Shown one piece after another: positions 54,919-64,000 of a DNA stretch of 64,000 nt; the first letter of the stretch is position 1, and each line of letters opens with the position of its first letter. The notes beneath the pieces are model-generated. The model saw only the letters and a list, made by a program, of their open reading frames with translations, was not told the origin of the DNA and searched no databases. Source of the DNA: Aidingimonas halophila (lineage in GTDB: Bacteria > Pseudomonadota > Gammaproteobacteria > Pseudomonadales > Halomonadaceae); the NCBI RefSeq assembly GCF_900106955.1, contig NZ_FNNI01000002.1:1-64000 (forward strand). The letters run 5' to 3'. The translations under genes and the position numbers were made by a program.

Positions 54919-55684
54919 GCAGGAACGCCTCCGGCACCGTCACGTGATATTCCCTGTCCAGCTTGCCGCCCAGGCAGAGCTGCCTCTTGCCTTTGCCGAG
55001 GTTCAGTCGACGTGGTTCCAGGCGACCATACCAGGCATGCCCGGCGTGGCGAGCCAGCACCAGGAAGGCCCGCTTGGTTCTCACCGAACTACACCCCTCC
55101 AGCAATGCCTGAAGCCGGCGCGGACGCAGCGTATTGAGCCCGCCGAAGGTGTCCACCAGCTCACTGCTGAACAGCAGCTCATTCGGCGTCACGGCGATCC
55201 ACTCCAGGACCGCTCGCTCGGGGGTCGATACCTGCAAGCTGAAGGCCCTGCCATCCGGCGCGTAGTCCGTGAAGCTACCGGGAAGCTGCACTGGCAGGCC
55301 CTTTTCAGAGTGGAGCACCATCCGCCCTGCCCACTCCGCGTCACTCAACCATCGGGGCAGCCGAGCAGCCTCCTTGCCATACAGCTGCGTCGTGCGCTCC
55401 CCCATAGGCAGATAGTGGGCAAAGCCATGCAGTGCCAGGGCCGTCTGGCCACCCGGCCAAAGCGGGGGTAAGCCCGTGTCGTCGCTCGCCTGAAGAGCGA
55501 AGACAGCACTCTCCCAGGTAAGAGACTCCCCCGCTTGGCAGTAGGCACCGTGCCCCACGCGTTGCAGCCAGCCACTGCCGGCCAGCTTACGCGCTTGATC
55601 CGAGGTGACGCCGTGTGATGCCAGCCAGGCGGTCGTCACGACGGCGCCATACGGGATCTTGTGCAGTAGCTGGTTTATTTTCAC
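54908..55684 (-). CDS. abiEi: AbiEi-type antitoxin
   Basis: A 258-residue type IV antitoxin and autorepressor. The N-terminal winged helix (YGAVVTTAWLASHGVTSDQA, RKLAGSGWLQRVGHGAYCQA) is followed by the AbiEi C-terminal domain (GLPPLWPGGQTALALHGFAH, PERAVLEWIAVTPNEL). The start is a GTG at 55684 without a clear ribosome binding site; no later ATG would spare the DNA-binding domain. The gene is intact although its toxin partner is broken. Confidence 0.9.
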   Translation of the reverse strand: MKINQLLHKIPYGAVVTTAWLASHGVTSDQARKLAGSGWLQRVGHGAYCQAGESLTWESAVFALQASDDTGLPPLWPGGQTALALHGFAHYLPMGERTTQLYGKEAARLPRWLSDAEWAGRMVLHSEKGLPVQLPGSFTDYAPDGRAFSLQVSTPERAVLEWIAVTPNELLFSSELVDTFGGLNTLRPRRLQALLEGCSSVRTKRAFLVLARHAGHAWYGRLEPRRLNLGKGKRQLCLGGKLDREYHVTVPEAFLHAD

Positions 55685-55689
55685 GTGAA

Positions 55690-55776
55690 AAAGCGGCCTT
55701 AAATTCCGTCTTCAGAGTGAAGAATAAACTAAGCTGGTTTATCCTCAAGCACAAAATCGCCATTAAAGGCCGCTTT
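55690..55776. promoter_or_regulatory. Nested inverted repeats upstream of abiEi
   Basis: AAAGCGGCCTT (55690-55700) and AAGGCCGCTTT (55766-55776) form a wide inverted repeat around a smaller one, ATAAAC (55724-55729) and GTTTAT (55737-55742). AbiEi proteins are known to bind inverted repeats in their own promoter, so these are candidate operators. The rest of 55777-55962 shows no gene. Confidence 0.5.
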
Positions 55777-55962
55777 CAGTACAGAAATCAAACCGAAAGC
55801 TGCACCAACACCCCTGATCGAGCCTAGAGGTAGCCCCACCACAACGATAGCAGGCGAAAGGTATTGGCGTAATTCTTTCTCAGAATTGACACTTGCTCAC
55901 TTGACAAACCTAAGCATAGGAACAATCATGCACTTTACAAACTGACGAAATGGAATAGTGCC

Positions 55963-56607
55963 ATGCAGCAAGCAGTCCATCCTTCTGAACTTGATCCGGA
56001 ACTCACTGATGATCGCCTCAATGCTGTTGCGAGATTCATCCTAGATGTCTACTCAGAAGCAATTTCCAATACTCAGCATAAATACGATAATACCTATACC
56101 CAAGGCTCGAGAGGTTGGGCATGGGTGAGAGAGGCTATTCTAGAATATGAAAATTATTTCCCGTGGCTAAAAGTGGTCCATCGGGGTAATGATATTCAGT
56201 TCAAGATAGGAAGCACGTCAGTCTTTCGTTTCTTTTGCGATGACCCTGAAAGCCCACAAAAGAGATTTGTAATTTTGCCAACCGAGGCAGAAGCCTCAAA
56301 CTTTACTTTACCACTATTCGAAGGAGCTGATTCTTACGAAGATCCGGATGGGCTCTGGCGGTTCATGATTAGAAAGTCACTTAATGAAGATGACGAACAT
56401 GAACTTTATTGCGTCAAGTACAAGTCCGGATTGAAAGAAGCAATTGCTAAATGGCAATTTAATACGGCCGTAAAAACATTTGTTTCTTCAGACGCAGAAA
56501 TTCCCTCTGCAACGAAGCTCCCCGAGCCTAGCCTTGAGCCCCGTCGAGAGCTTTTGGATGAAGACGATGTCAATGAAACTAAAAAGCCCAACGATGACTC
56601 AGTTTGA
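55963..56607 (+). CDS. Uncharacterised protein paired with an XRE-ImmA gene
   Basis: A 214-residue acidic protein with no signal peptide or membrane segment. Residues 1-180 look globular (GSRGWAWVREAILEYENYFP, RFMIRKSLNEDDEHELYCVK); the last 30 are a charged, probably disordered tail. No family is recognised. The downstream XRE-ImmA/IrrE gene starts 14 bases before its end, so the two form an operon. Genes in this position are often the substrate or partner of the ImmA/IrrE protease, but nothing in the sequence proves it. Confidence 0.75.
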   Translation: MQQAVHPSELDPELTDDRLNAVARFILDVYSEAISNTQHKYDNTYTQGSRGWAWVREAILEYENYFPWLKVVHRGNDIQFKIGSTSVFRFFCDDPESPQKRFVILPTEAEASNFTLPLFEGADSYEDPDGLWRFMIRKSLNEDDEHELYCVKYKSGLKEAIAKWQFNTAVKTFVSSDAEIPSATKLPEPSLEPRRELLDEDDVNETKKPNDDSV

Positions 56608-57712
56608 AGGAAGCCAGCTTCGTCTTGCTCGTCATTACTGGGGAAAGACCTTAAATGACATCGCGGAAGAAGTTGGTAAAACCAGGCAGTATATATCTCA
56701 AATTGAGAATGGAAAGGCTGGAAAAAACATTGGCGATGATACGGTAGGGTTACTTGCGAAGTGCTTGAAGGTGACTCCCGGGTTTTTTTATAGACAGACT
56801 CCGCCAGGTCCTTCAGAGGATCAAGCTCACTTCCGCCGTCTTGCTTCCACCAAGGTAAGTACACGCTTAAAAGTTTTGGCAAGAGGTACTATTTTTAGCC
56901 ACCTTGCCAACTACATAGATAGGCATGTTTCTTTGCCTGATGTTGACTTTCCGGATCACTCTGGCGCAGTAACATTTGAAGAAATTGAGCGTGCTGCTGA
57001 ACGAACCAGAAGTTATTGGGGCCTAGGCCTAGGCCCAATAGAAAATATGGTTCGTGTTGTTGAGCATGCTGGAGCATTGGTGACGTTCTTCAGAGATGCT
57101 TCGACGGAAGTCGATGCATTGTCTATCCCTGCATCAAGACCAATTATTGTTAGAAATGATGCTAAAGAGAGCCCCCTTAGGCAGCGCTTTGATATTGCAC
57201 ATGAGATGGCACACTTGATCTTGCATGAAGGGATAATTACAGGTGATAGAACAACCGAAACTGAAGCAAATCGATTTGCTTCCGCCTTCTTATTGCCAAG
57301 GTCCACTTTTTCTAAAGCTTTTCGCTCGAGGGGACAGCGCTTGGATTGGCAATGCATTGTTGATATAAAGATGCAATTTGGAACCTCTAAAGCAGCTGTT
57401 CTTTACAGGGCGAAAACTCTTGGGCTTATTAGCGAGAACACTTATAAAGGCGGCGTGATATATTTAAAAAATAGCGGACAAAGCAAGAAAGAAGACGAGG
57501 ACTGCCTTATTGTAAGAGAGCAGGCTGAGCTTATAATAAAGTCTTTGAAGGTCATTCATGCCCATTTTGGGGTAAGCTTTTATGATCTGGCTGACGAAAT
57601 CGGGGTGCACCCTGAACTTCTAAAAAATGTGATGCCTGATATTCCAGAAGACGAGCTCTCGCAGGCTTGGTATAAAAGATTTAAGAAACCCAGCCTCAGT
57701 GTCGTCCAGTAG
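56594..57712 (+). CDS. XRE helix-turn-helix/ImmA-IrrE metallopeptidase fusion
   Basis: A 372-residue protein. Residues 5-65 form an XRE DNA-binding domain (LRLARHYWGKTLNDIAEEVG, KTRQYISQIENG). Residues 150-300 hold an ImmA/IrrE zinc peptidase with HEMAH (203-207) and the third ligand in ETEANRFASAFLLP (Glu224). Such proteins cleave repressors to switch on mobile elements or stress genes, or act as antitoxin-like regulators. The start at 56594 overlaps the upstream gene; an in-frame ATG at 56573 is an alternative. It converges with the type III restriction gene. Confidence 0.9.
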   Translation: MTQFEGSQLRLARHYWGKTLNDIAEEVGKTRQYISQIENGKAGKNIGDDTVGLLAKCLKVTPGFFYRQTPPGPSEDQAHFRRLASTKVSTRLKVLARGTIFSHLANYIDRHVSLPDVDFPDHSGAVTFEEIERAAERTRSYWGLGLGPIENMVRVVEHAGALVTFFRDASTEVDALSIPASRPIIVRNDAKESPLRQRFDIAHEMAHLILHEGIITGDRTTETEANRFASAFLLPRSTFSKAFRSRGQRLDWQCIVDIKMQFGTSKAAVLYRAKTLGLISENTYKGGVIYLKNSGQSKKEDEDCLIVREQAELIIKSLKVIHAHFGVSFYDLADEIGVHPELLKNVMPDIPEDELSQAWYKRFKKPSLSVVQ

Positions 57713-57731
57713 CAGAAATATAAATTATTTT

Positions 57732-57772
57732 AATATAATGCAGGCTTCCAGTATGGAAGCCTGCATTATATT
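57732..57772. terminator. Strong bidirectional terminator
   Basis: A 19-bp perfect inverted repeat, centred on TGCAGGCTTCCA-GTA-TGGAAGCCTGCA and flanked by AATATAA/TTATATT, lies between the stops of the XRE-ImmA gene (plus) and res (minus). T-rich tails on both sides make it effective in both directions. Confidence 0.88.
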
Positions 57773-57778
57773 TTACAT

Positions 57779-60700
57779 TCACCTAACAATATTCATCAGC
57801 TTGTCATAGGAATCTACGACATCATACTTCACCTTCGCCGTGGCGATAGTGTCGAAGAACTCCGTAGCACACTTGATCTTGGCCTGCTCGATCTCACGAA
57901 GCTCCAGTGATGACATGCTGCCTTTGGTCTCGGCCACGAAGTAGACATGCTTGACATCGTCCTCGTTGAAGGCGATGGCCCAGTCGGGGTTGTAGTTGCC
58001 CACCGGCGTAGGGATGAAGAAGCTTCTCGGCAGCTTCGCGTAGACCACCACCTCTTTCCCGGTATCGAGCTCTTCAACGAAGTCTCTCTCGATCTTGGAA
58101 TCAGTCACCACGTAGTCGTAGACGTGACGGTTGGCTCTGTAGGCACCTTCCAACTGGTTCTCAGGCTTCTCGATGGTGAAGATTTCTTGGCTGTGCTGCT
58201 CATTGATGGGGTCGTAGCTGATGTGTTCGACCACCATGCTGGCCTTTTGCTCGTTGATCAGCCTGGCAGCCTGGGCCATGAAGTCCTCGGGGTTCATCTG
58301 GTACTGCTTGAAGGTCTTCGGCTGAATCTTGGAGAGAATTGCTGCAACGGTACGCCGTGTTAATTGTGTGCTTTCGGTTAGACGACCGATAAGGTCGTAC
58401 TGAACCGCCGAATGCAGCGTTCCGTTATACTTAACTCGCTGGCTCTCTTTGACAGTGAAGGCCTGACCGCTAGTCAGGTCCTGGTAACTAGCCTCCGCCT
58501 TCTGGGTACCGCGCTGCACTTGGTACTCCAGACGTTTTACACTCAGCTTCAGATCAAGGTAGCCCACACATTTCTCGATCAACTCGTTGGAGTCGAAGCT
58601 GACGGAGTAGGCCGCCTTACGGTTGATGCGCTCCCAGAGCTCCTGAAACTCCTTCTTGTGGAAGTTCTCGTTGAGTGGGTTCAGCTTGGCCTTCCGACCG
58701 TCCCCGATGTGGGGCAACTGGGCGTTGCTGAAGACACTGTCGATCAGTTGGAAAATCTGCTGTGCATAGGGCTGCAGCGCCTCCGGCAGCTCAGCCAGGG
58801 TGCCATCCCGCTTGGCCTGGTGGTAGACCTCGGTGATGTGGTCAGCACTATCCGTATAGTCATTCTTGAGCAGGTATCGGTAGATCTCTTTGGCCATAGC
58901 GGGCGTAACCTCTACCTCGCCCTCATCCGACACGAGCAGCTTGCCAGTGAAGTAGGACTCATCGGCGACACGCGGGCGCTCGGAGAGGTCGTTGCTGATG
59001 TCGCGCTGCAAGGCAGTGACGAAGTCCTTGTAGCTCTCGCTGGCGACCACCGTCAGCTCATTGATGTCGTGCACCGTCATGGGGTCGTCCATGCGGTCAC
59101 CCAACTGGTTGACCGCCAAGCGCAGACCGCGCCCCACCTCCTGACGCCGGGAGATGGTGTTGTCACTGTGCTTCAGCGTGCAGATAACGAACACGTTGGG
59201 GTTGTCCCAGCCCTCCCGCAGTGCGGAGTGGGAGAAGATGAAGCGCGTAGGTTCCTCGAAGGAGAGCAGGCGTTCCTTGTCCTTCAGGATCAAGTCGTAG
59301 GCATCGACATCGTCCGTCTCCGTTGCACGCGCCTTAGTCTTGGGGTCAACCAAGCGCTTGGACTTCTTATCAATGGAGAAGTAACCGTTGTGGGTATCCG
59401 AAGTGCTGATGCCCTTTAAGTAACGGTTGTACTCACTATCTTCCAGGGTCTGCACCTGATTGAGCTGACATTTATATTCCTCCTCGAACATCTGAGCATA
59501 TTCACCCAAGACCTCACCGCTTTCATCGTACTGTCGGTACTTGGCCACCTCATCGATGAAGAACAGCGTGAGCACCTTGACGCCCTGAGAAAAAAGCTGC
59601 TGCTCCTTCTGGAAGTGCGCCTTTATAGCCTCACGGATCTGAATCCGCCTAAGCGCCTTCTCGGTGACGTCGACGGTTACCTCCCCGGCAGTGAGTTCGA
59701 CGCCGTTGGTGAAGCTGAGTTGGTCGACCCGTGCGTCAATGTCCGAGGCGACGAACCCCTTGTACTGGTCCAGCCCACCCGACAGCTCATGGAGGTTGTC
59801 GCCTTTACTTAGCTTGCGGCGCTTGCGCTTCACACCACTGGCCGACTTTTCCTCGTACTCGACCCAGGCCACAGGGGGCTTGTCCTTGGCCGTCTCGATA
59901 TTTTCCAGGTAGAGGTAGGCATCGGTCCCGGTGAGGCCCTTGGTGGTGACACCATGTACCGAGATCTTCTTCACCAGCTTCTGGTTGTAGGCGTCCAGGG
60001 CATCCAGGCGGTGAATCTTGTTGTAGGTCGTTTTGTGGGTCGCCGAGTAACGCACTATGAACAGCGGGTTAAACTCGTTTAATGAGCTGAGCGTCTTGCC
60101 CCCTTCCATCTTCTGCGGTTCATCTAGAAATAGGATGGGGCGGTTGGCCTTGATCACGTCGATGGGGCGCCGCGACTGAAAATCGTCCAGTTCATCGTAG
60201 ATACGGCGGTTGTCGGCACTCCGAGAGTTGAAGGCCTGCACGTTGATGACCATTACGCTGATGCCAGCATCCGAGGAGAAGCTTTCCAGATTGTGCAACT
60301 GCTTCGAGTTGTAGACGAAGAAGCGCGCCTTCTCCCCGTAGCTCTCCAGGAAGTGGTCGGCAGTGATCTGAAGCGATTTGTACACTCCCTCGCGGATGGC
60401 GATGCTCGGCACCACCACGATGAACTTGCTCCAGCCATAGCGCTGCTTCAGCTCGAACATGCTCTTCAGGTAGACGTAGGTCTTGCCGGTGCCGGTCTCC
60501 ATCTCTACGTCCAGGTTGTAGGGACAGCCGGTCTTGTCATCCTTCTTCAGACCGTCAGAGAGCGGCAAGTTCTGGCGGCGCTGTACGGTCCGGATATTGC
60601 TCAGCAGCTCAAGCTCCGTCAGCTCCAGTGCGGCGTTCTTGAAACCGGCGTCGTCGGGCTCTGGGGAGGCGTACATATCCCGCTGCATCGGCTTCATCAG

Positions 60701-60826
60701 GGACATATCCTCGCCCGGATCGATGCGGTAGCGGATACCGCTGCTAAAGGGCTGGCCAGCAAAGCAGTCCGCCAGCGCCTCGACTGCCCGCGTCTGGTAT
60801 TCCTGAGTCTTGAACTTGAGCTTCAT
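57779..60826 (-). CDS. res: Type III restriction enzyme, Res subunit
   Basis: A 1015-residue SF2 helicase-endonuclease that, with Mod, cuts DNA after ATP-driven signalling between two unmethylated sites. Walker A is [12 protein letters not shown] (about 109-120), the DExx motif is [13 protein letters not shown], and later helicase motifs include [34 protein letters not shown] and [14 protein letters not shown]. The C-terminal PD-(D/E)xK nuclease has D948 in [10 protein letters not shown] and E966/K968 in YFVAETKGS. All motifs look intact. AAGGAAGG precedes the ATG. It lies 204 bases after mod, with a 33-codon ORF between. Confidence 0.95.
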   Translation of the reverse strand: MKLKFKTQEYQTRAVEALADCFAGQPFSSGIRYRIDPGEDMSLMKPMQRDMYASPEPDDAGFKNAALELTELELLSNIRTVQRRQNLPLSDGLKKDDKTGCPYNLDVEMETGTGKTYVYLKSMFELKQRYGWSKFIVVVPSIAIREGVYKSLQITADHFLESYGEKARFFVYNSKQLHNLESFSSDAGISVMVINVQAFNSRSADNRRIYDELDDFQSRRPIDVIKANRPILFLDEPQKMEGGKTLSSLNEFNPLFIVRYSATHKTTYNKIHRLDALDAYNQKLVKKISVHGVTTKGLTGTDAYLYLENIETAKDKPPVAWVEYEEKSASGVKRKRRKLSKGDNLHELSGGLDQYKGFVASDIDARVDQLSFTNGVELTAGEVTVDVTEKALRRIQIREAIKAHFQKEQQLFSQGVKVLTLFFIDEVAKYRQYDESGEVLGEYAQMFEEEYKCQLNQVQTLEDSEYNRYLKGISTSDTHNGYFSIDKKSKRLVDPKTKARATETDDVDAYDLILKDKERLLSFEEPTRFIFSHSALREGWDNPNVFVICTLKHSDNTISRRQEVGRGLRLAVNQLGDRMDDPMTVHDINELTVVASESYKDFVTALQRDISNDLSERPRVADESYFTGKLLVSDEGEVEVTPAMAKEIYRYLLKNDYTDSADHITEVYHQAKRDGTLAELPEALQPYAQQIFQLIDSVFSNAQLPHIGDGRKAKLNPLNENFHKKEFQELWERINRKAAYSVSFDSNELIEKCVGYLDLKLSVKRLEYQVQRGTQKAEASYQDLTSGQAFTVKESQRVKYNGTLHSAVQYDLIGRLTESTQLTRRTVAAILSKIQPKTFKQYQMNPEDFMAQAARLINEQKASMVVEHISYDPINEQHSQEIFTIEKPENQLEGAYRANRHVYDYVVTDSKIERDFVEELDTGKEVVVYAKLPRSFFIPTPVGNYNPDWAIAFNEDDVKHVYFVAETKGSMSSLELREIEQAKIKCATEFFDTIATAKVKYDVVDSYDKLMNIVR

Positions 60827-60924
60827 GGCCTTCCTTTCTGCACCGGCATCGGAGTCTGCAGAAGGACTCTCGATGCTTTAACTTTAAAATCAATAATTTA
60901 ATAGACTGTTCGTTCAATCTCTTT

Positions 60925-61026
60925 CTACAGAATCGTCGTTCCTTTCTGCAGCATCACCACCAGCTCGTCCAGCTTGCTAACTAGATCGCTTAGCAATTGC
61001 TTCAGTCCTTGCTCTTTCATGCTCAT
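60925..61026 (-). CDS. Possible 33-residue protein between mod and res
   Basis: An ATG at 61026, four bases after the mod TAA, opens 33 codons (MSMKEQGLKQLLSDLVSKLD onward, ending QKGTTIL and TAG). The sequence would form one amphipathic leucine-rich helix. There is no strong ribosome binding site, but coupling to mod termination is possible. It leaves about 100 bases before res. It may be a small assembly or control peptide, or chance. Confidence 0.4.
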   Translation of the reverse strand: MSMKEQGLKQLLSDLVSKLDELVVMLQKGTTIL

Positions 61027-61030
61027 GAAC

Positions 61031-62935
61031 TTAGATCACTTTGACGTCGGTGTTGGGCGACTTCTGGGCAAAGATCTGCTCAACGTTGATCTTTACGCTG
61101 TCGCTGGCAAAACCGGCATCGCGGAACACTACGCGCAGTGGCTCGTACTCGGCGAGCTGCTTGACGAATGCCTCGTCGATTTCCAGATCGAAGCAGGCGG
61201 CCAGGGCCATATGCTTCTCGGCTCCGTCGACCAAGAAAACGGTTTTTCCATCAACCTCGTGGCGGGAAATGGGCAGGGAAAGGTCGACACCCCAGTCAAC
61301 AAAAACTTGAAACAGAAGATCTGTAGGAGTGCGGCCTTCTTTGACATTCTCCACAGAGTCGAGCAACCCCTGTTGCGACAGGCTGTCAGGTCGGTAGTAA
61401 GTATCCTTCATATTGGTAGTACTTACCTTGAGAACGCGAAAGCCAATATCTTTTTTCCAACCAGGATGGCACTCGCCTTCGAGGCTTTTCTTTCCGGCGA
61501 CTCTGATACGCTCTTTGGCAAGGTCAGCAATCGTCTCGAAGCCCTGGCTGTATGCAGCAGATGTTTCTTCTATTTCTTCAGGCAACTGAACCAGTATGAA
61601 CCTACGATTCCCACCGTCTTTGGCATTGCATGCAAAAACTGCATGAGCGGTTGTCGCAGACCCGGCAAAAAAATCCATTACCAGCGCGTCTTCCGGTGCC
61701 CCTTGGGTAATAATAGCCTGGATCAATTCCACTGGCTTAGGGAACGAAAACAGCTTTTCGCCAAACAAATTCTTAAACTCTCTTGTAGCAAAGCTATTCA
61801 TTGGCGAAACTATCGTACTTTGCCCTGCAGAGGAGCCAGGCCGCTCTATCCATGATGAAACTGGAATAGTAGGCTTCATGGCTTCCGAAGCAAACCGTTT
61901 CAGCATTGGCGTACCCTCTAGAGATTTCGGAAAAATCACTCTCCCTTCTGATATTTTTTTGGCCATAGTCTGACGGCTATAGGGCCAGTAACGCCCCTTC
62001 GGTGGCCAGAACTCATTCCCGGTCTCAGGATCACGGATGGAATAGTACGTGTCTCCGCCCGGCTTTCCCGCGCTGAGATTATCGGAGATCCAGGCACCTC
62101 TTGAGTCATTATCTGGGTTGGAATACTTCTCGAAGGTGCGCTCCACGCCTTTCAAGGAAGCGACAGCCTTGGTATAAACCAGAACGTATTCATGATCTTC
62201 ACTCAAATTTGCAACGGCATCCATGGCACCACTGCGACGTTTCCAGACAAAGCAGCCGAGGAAATTCGACCCACCAAAGACTTCTTCACAAAGCTTTTGG
62301 AGATTGGCTCTTTCATTATCATCTATCGATATAAAGACGATCCCACTTTCTTTCAGCAACTGTCTGGCAACACGTAACCGCGAATACATCATGGTCAGCC
62401 AGTCGGAATGAAATCGCCCATTACTATTCAGGTTTGTTACAAGCCTGTTTCCTTCCGCATCCTTCTGGTTGGTCGCACTTAACTGAGAAGACACATCTGA
62501 TGAAAAATCATCTTCATAGATCAAGTCTGACCCTGTATTATAAGGAGGATCAATGTAGATTACGTCTACTTTCTCCAAATATCCTTCTCGAACGAGCTTC
62601 ATCGCTTCGAGATTGTCACCCTCGATAAAGAGATTTTTGGTTTCATAAAATGATACACTCTCCTTAGTGCATGGTCGAAGGGTTTTTTGAATAGCTGAAT
62701 TTGAATCGACCAGTGCGGAACGTTTCCCAGGCCAGTCGAGGTGATAGCGCTCCTGAGTATCATCGGTATCAATCCCATGAAGCGCATGCTTTAATAGAGA
62801 AAAGTCTATACCGCGCTTTAGTCCCCCCTTGTCGTCCCTGACTTCAGTAATCGCTTCTGGCAATATCTTTTCGATAGCATCCACAAGTTTAAGAGAAGCA
62901 TCTTTCGTTTCCATGTTGAGCTTTTCAATTGCCAT
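61031..62935 (-). CDS. mod: Type III restriction-modification methyltransferase, Mod subunit
   Basis: A 634-residue N6-adenine methyltransferase of the beta class that gives the system its DNA specificity. Catalytic motif IV is IDPPYNTG (DPPY at 129-132), and the SAM-binding motif I follows later as DFFAGSATTAHAVF (421 onward), the order expected for this class. Between them is the variable target-recognition region (about 220-380). No obvious simple-sequence repeat tract that would allow phase variation is seen. The ribosome binding site before 62935 is weak; an ATG at 62917 is an alternative. Confidence 0.95.
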   Translation of the reverse strand: MAIEKLNMETKDASLKLVDAIEKILPEAITEVRDDKGGLKRGIDFSLLKHALHGIDTDDTQERYHLDWPGKRSALVDSNSAIQKTLRPCTKESVSFYETKNLFIEGDNLEAMKLVREGYLEKVDVIYIDPPYNTGSDLIYEDDFSSDVSSQLSATNQKDAEGNRLVTNLNSNGRFHSDWLTMMYSRLRVARQLLKESGIVFISIDDNERANLQKLCEEVFGGSNFLGCFVWKRRSGAMDAVANLSEDHEYVLVYTKAVASLKGVERTFEKYSNPDNDSRGAWISDNLSAGKPGGDTYYSIRDPETGNEFWPPKGRYWPYSRQTMAKKISEGRVIFPKSLEGTPMLKRFASEAMKPTIPVSSWIERPGSSAGQSTIVSPMNSFATREFKNLFGEKLFSFPKPVELIQAIITQGAPEDALVMDFFAGSATTAHAVFACNAKDGGNRRFILVQLPEEIEETSAAYSQGFETIADLAKERIRVAGKKSLEGECHPGWKKDIGFRVLKVSTTNMKDTYYRPDSLSQQGLLDSVENVKEGRTPTDLLFQVFVDWGVDLSLPISRHEVDGKTVFLVDGAEKHMALAACFDLEIDEAFVKQLAEYEPLRVVFRDAGFASDSVKINVEQIFAQKSPNTDVKVI

Positions 62936-62977
62936 ATTAACTAACAGCCTATTTTAGTAGTTCACAAATAAACAACT

Positions 62978-63310
62978 TCAGTTTTCACCCAACCGGTAAC
63001 CGGCGCGAACCAGCGACCAGAAAAAGTCGCTATTATTGATTCTATAAGCCCAACGAGACCGATAAGGACGATCTCCCTGCTCCACATGCACGTCGGTCGA
63101 GGCAAACTCATCTAAAAGCTCAGCCTCTCCATTAAAGTACACGCGCACTTCACGCCCCCACTTTTTATCCTGGTATTGATAACCAGTGCCAAGTACGGGC
63201 ATTGTGCCCGTGATATTTAAATATTCAGCTTCAAATAGTTGAGCCTTTTTCTGAGGTACTTCAACCTCAAGAAAAACATCAGTAGCTTGACCAAAGAACC
63301 CTATATTCAT
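62978..63310 (-). CDS. Uncharacterised 110-residue protein of the type III cluster
   Basis: A small, probably beta-rich soluble protein (TDVFLEVEVPQKKAQLFEAE, YLNITGTMPVLGTGYQYQDK) without recognisable motifs. It overlaps the DUF4391 gene by four bases and lies 42 bases before mod, so it belongs to the operon. Function unknown; an accessory or anti-restriction control role is only a guess. Confidence 0.7.
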   Translation of the reverse strand: MNIGFFGQATDVFLEVEVPQKKAQLFEAEYLNITGTMPVLGTGYQYQDKKWGREVRVYFNGEAELLDEFASTDVHVEQGDRPYRSRWAYRINNSDFFWSLVRAGYRLGEN

Positions 63311-63984
63311 TTAATCACTCCTTCCATTAATTTTATTTGCTTATCAACTAGGCGAAGCTTGGCGTTAATTTCGACCTTACGGTTGAACTGTTTTTCGTTA
63401 CGTAGCCGCTTCTCAAGCTTGACTGCGTCCTTCTTGAGAACATTTATGGCCCTCAAGCGCTCCAGCTGTTCTGGCAGGCCTTCACCCTGACGCGCCGGCA
63501 CTGGAAGGAGGCCGCGCAGCAGCTGCTGGTAGAGCTGCTTCAGGTCGATGGCCGTGGGCAGCGGCTGCCGGGGTGTTTCGGCTGGCAGCCAGTCGCTACT
63601 GGCGTAGTAGTCATCAAGAACCCATTTGCTGGGATCAGCCTGGCTGGGCCGCTTGTAAGCGGCAGTGACTCGGATGCCTCGGTCACCATGTAGCTCGAAC
63701 AGGATCGGAAAGGGAATGGCGCGGTCGATGGCCCGCAGCACGTCTCGGTGCAGGTCCTCGCCTTTGAGCGTGATCACGAAGACCTGAAGTTCCGGCACCT
63801 CGAAGGTACCTGGCAGGTTGATCGTATTATGGGCCAGCTTGGCATACCAAGCGACCTGGGCGACGTCATCCCGCAGGCGCTCCCTGAGCTTGGCGGTGGC
63901 CCTCACATGCGCCAGGATGCGCTGCTTGGCCACCACACGACCGAGCAGCGTCTTGGCGGGGTACTGATAGAACGGCGTCATCAT
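63307..63984 (-). CDS. DUF4391 domain protein
   Basis: A 225-residue protein matching DUF4391: it opens with QYPAKTLLGRVVAKQRILAH, followed by WYAKLAHNTINLPGTFEVPE and LQVFVITLKGEDLHRDVLRA, and ends in a helical charged segment. DUF4391 genes are typically found next to a helicase and a type III-like methylase. The gene upstream of it, which would complete that pattern, is outside the window. Two ATG codons in tandem (63984 and 63981) could start it. Confidence 0.85.
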   Translation of the reverse strand: MMTPFYQYPAKTLLGRVVAKQRILAHVRATAKLRERLRDDVAQVAWYAKLAHNTINLPGTFEVPELQVFVITLKGEDLHRDVLRAIDRAIPFPILFELHGDRGIRVTAAYKRPSQADPSKWVLDDYYASSDWLPAETPRQPLPTAIDLKQLYQQLLRGLLPVPARQGEGLPEQLERLRAINVLKKDAVKLEKRLRNEKQFNRKVEINAKLRLVDKQIKLMEGVIK

Positions 63985-64000
63985 GGTTCTTTATTCCCTT

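Noticed and set aside
58412-59419. 335-codon plus-strand frame
   Set aside because: Antisense to res, which has all its helicase and nuclease motifs.
61031-62935. Phase-variable repeat tract in mod
   Set aside because: Many mod genes carry tetra- or pentanucleotide repeats; none of useful length is visible here.

Overview
The window looks like a chromosome segment of a Halomonadaceae-type marine or halophilic gammaproteobacterium. This is an inference from overall gene content, GC-rich codon use and gene order; no rRNA or tRNA is present to confirm it. The left 36 kb is a conventional, GC-rich core-like chromosome. The right 27 kb is an accessory island with lower or mixed GC, many broken insertion sequences, gene remnants and several defence genes.

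Left part. The window opens inside a type VI secretion vgrG (1-1412, minus). Then comes an assimilatory nitrate/nitrite locus. cobA (SUMT, siroheme precursor) and nasA (nitrate reductase) run on the minus strand. Divergent to them are nasT-nasS (ANTAR antiterminator and its nitrate-binding partner), then nasC-like, nirB and nirD. Both structural transcripts appear to start at sigma-54-like promoters and to carry a leader with a hexaloop hairpin (A at loop position 1, G at 4) followed by an intrinsic terminator just before the ribosome binding site. That is the expected layout for NasT-controlled attenuation. Further right are a PQQ-type sugar dehydrogenase with a cytochrome c, a PIN-PhoH ATPase, a zinc ribbon, a DUF938 methyltransferase, an esterase, two divergent L,D-transpeptidases, an FMN glutamate-synthase-like protein, a cupin regulator with azlCD, two DMT exporters, a LysR regulator, MscS, an SSS symporter, a chemotaxis receptor and a two-gene fatty-acid modification operon (CFA-synthase-like methyltransferase plus FAD oxidoreductase).

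Island (about 36.8 kb to the end). Remnants of IS5-, IS3- and IS21-type elements and a frameshifted tyrosine recombinase end are interleaved with intact genes: MgtC-like protein, two small membrane proteins, bacteriophytochrome diguanylate cyclase plus heme oxygenase (bphP-bphO), a broken KaiC fragment, an HsdR remnant, a MazG-like pyrophosphohydrolase, and a 796-residue nuclease-helicase-S24 peptidase fusion. Two near-identical IstB-end remnants lie at about 37.9 and 49.7 kb. A LuxR regulator is followed by a luxI gene cut after about 36 codons and joined to a beheaded O-methyltransferase. A complete IS21-family element (52423-54358) cuts the AbiEii toxin gene, which also has an in-frame stop, while the AbiEi antitoxin is intact. 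The window ends in a type III restriction-modification cluster (DUF4391, a 110-residue unknown, mod, a 33-codon ORF, res), converging on an XRE-ImmA/IrrE gene.

The candidates most worth following are the nuclease-helicase-peptidase fusion with its MazG neighbour, the extended type III cluster, the rearranged quorum-sensing locus and the paired NasT leaders.
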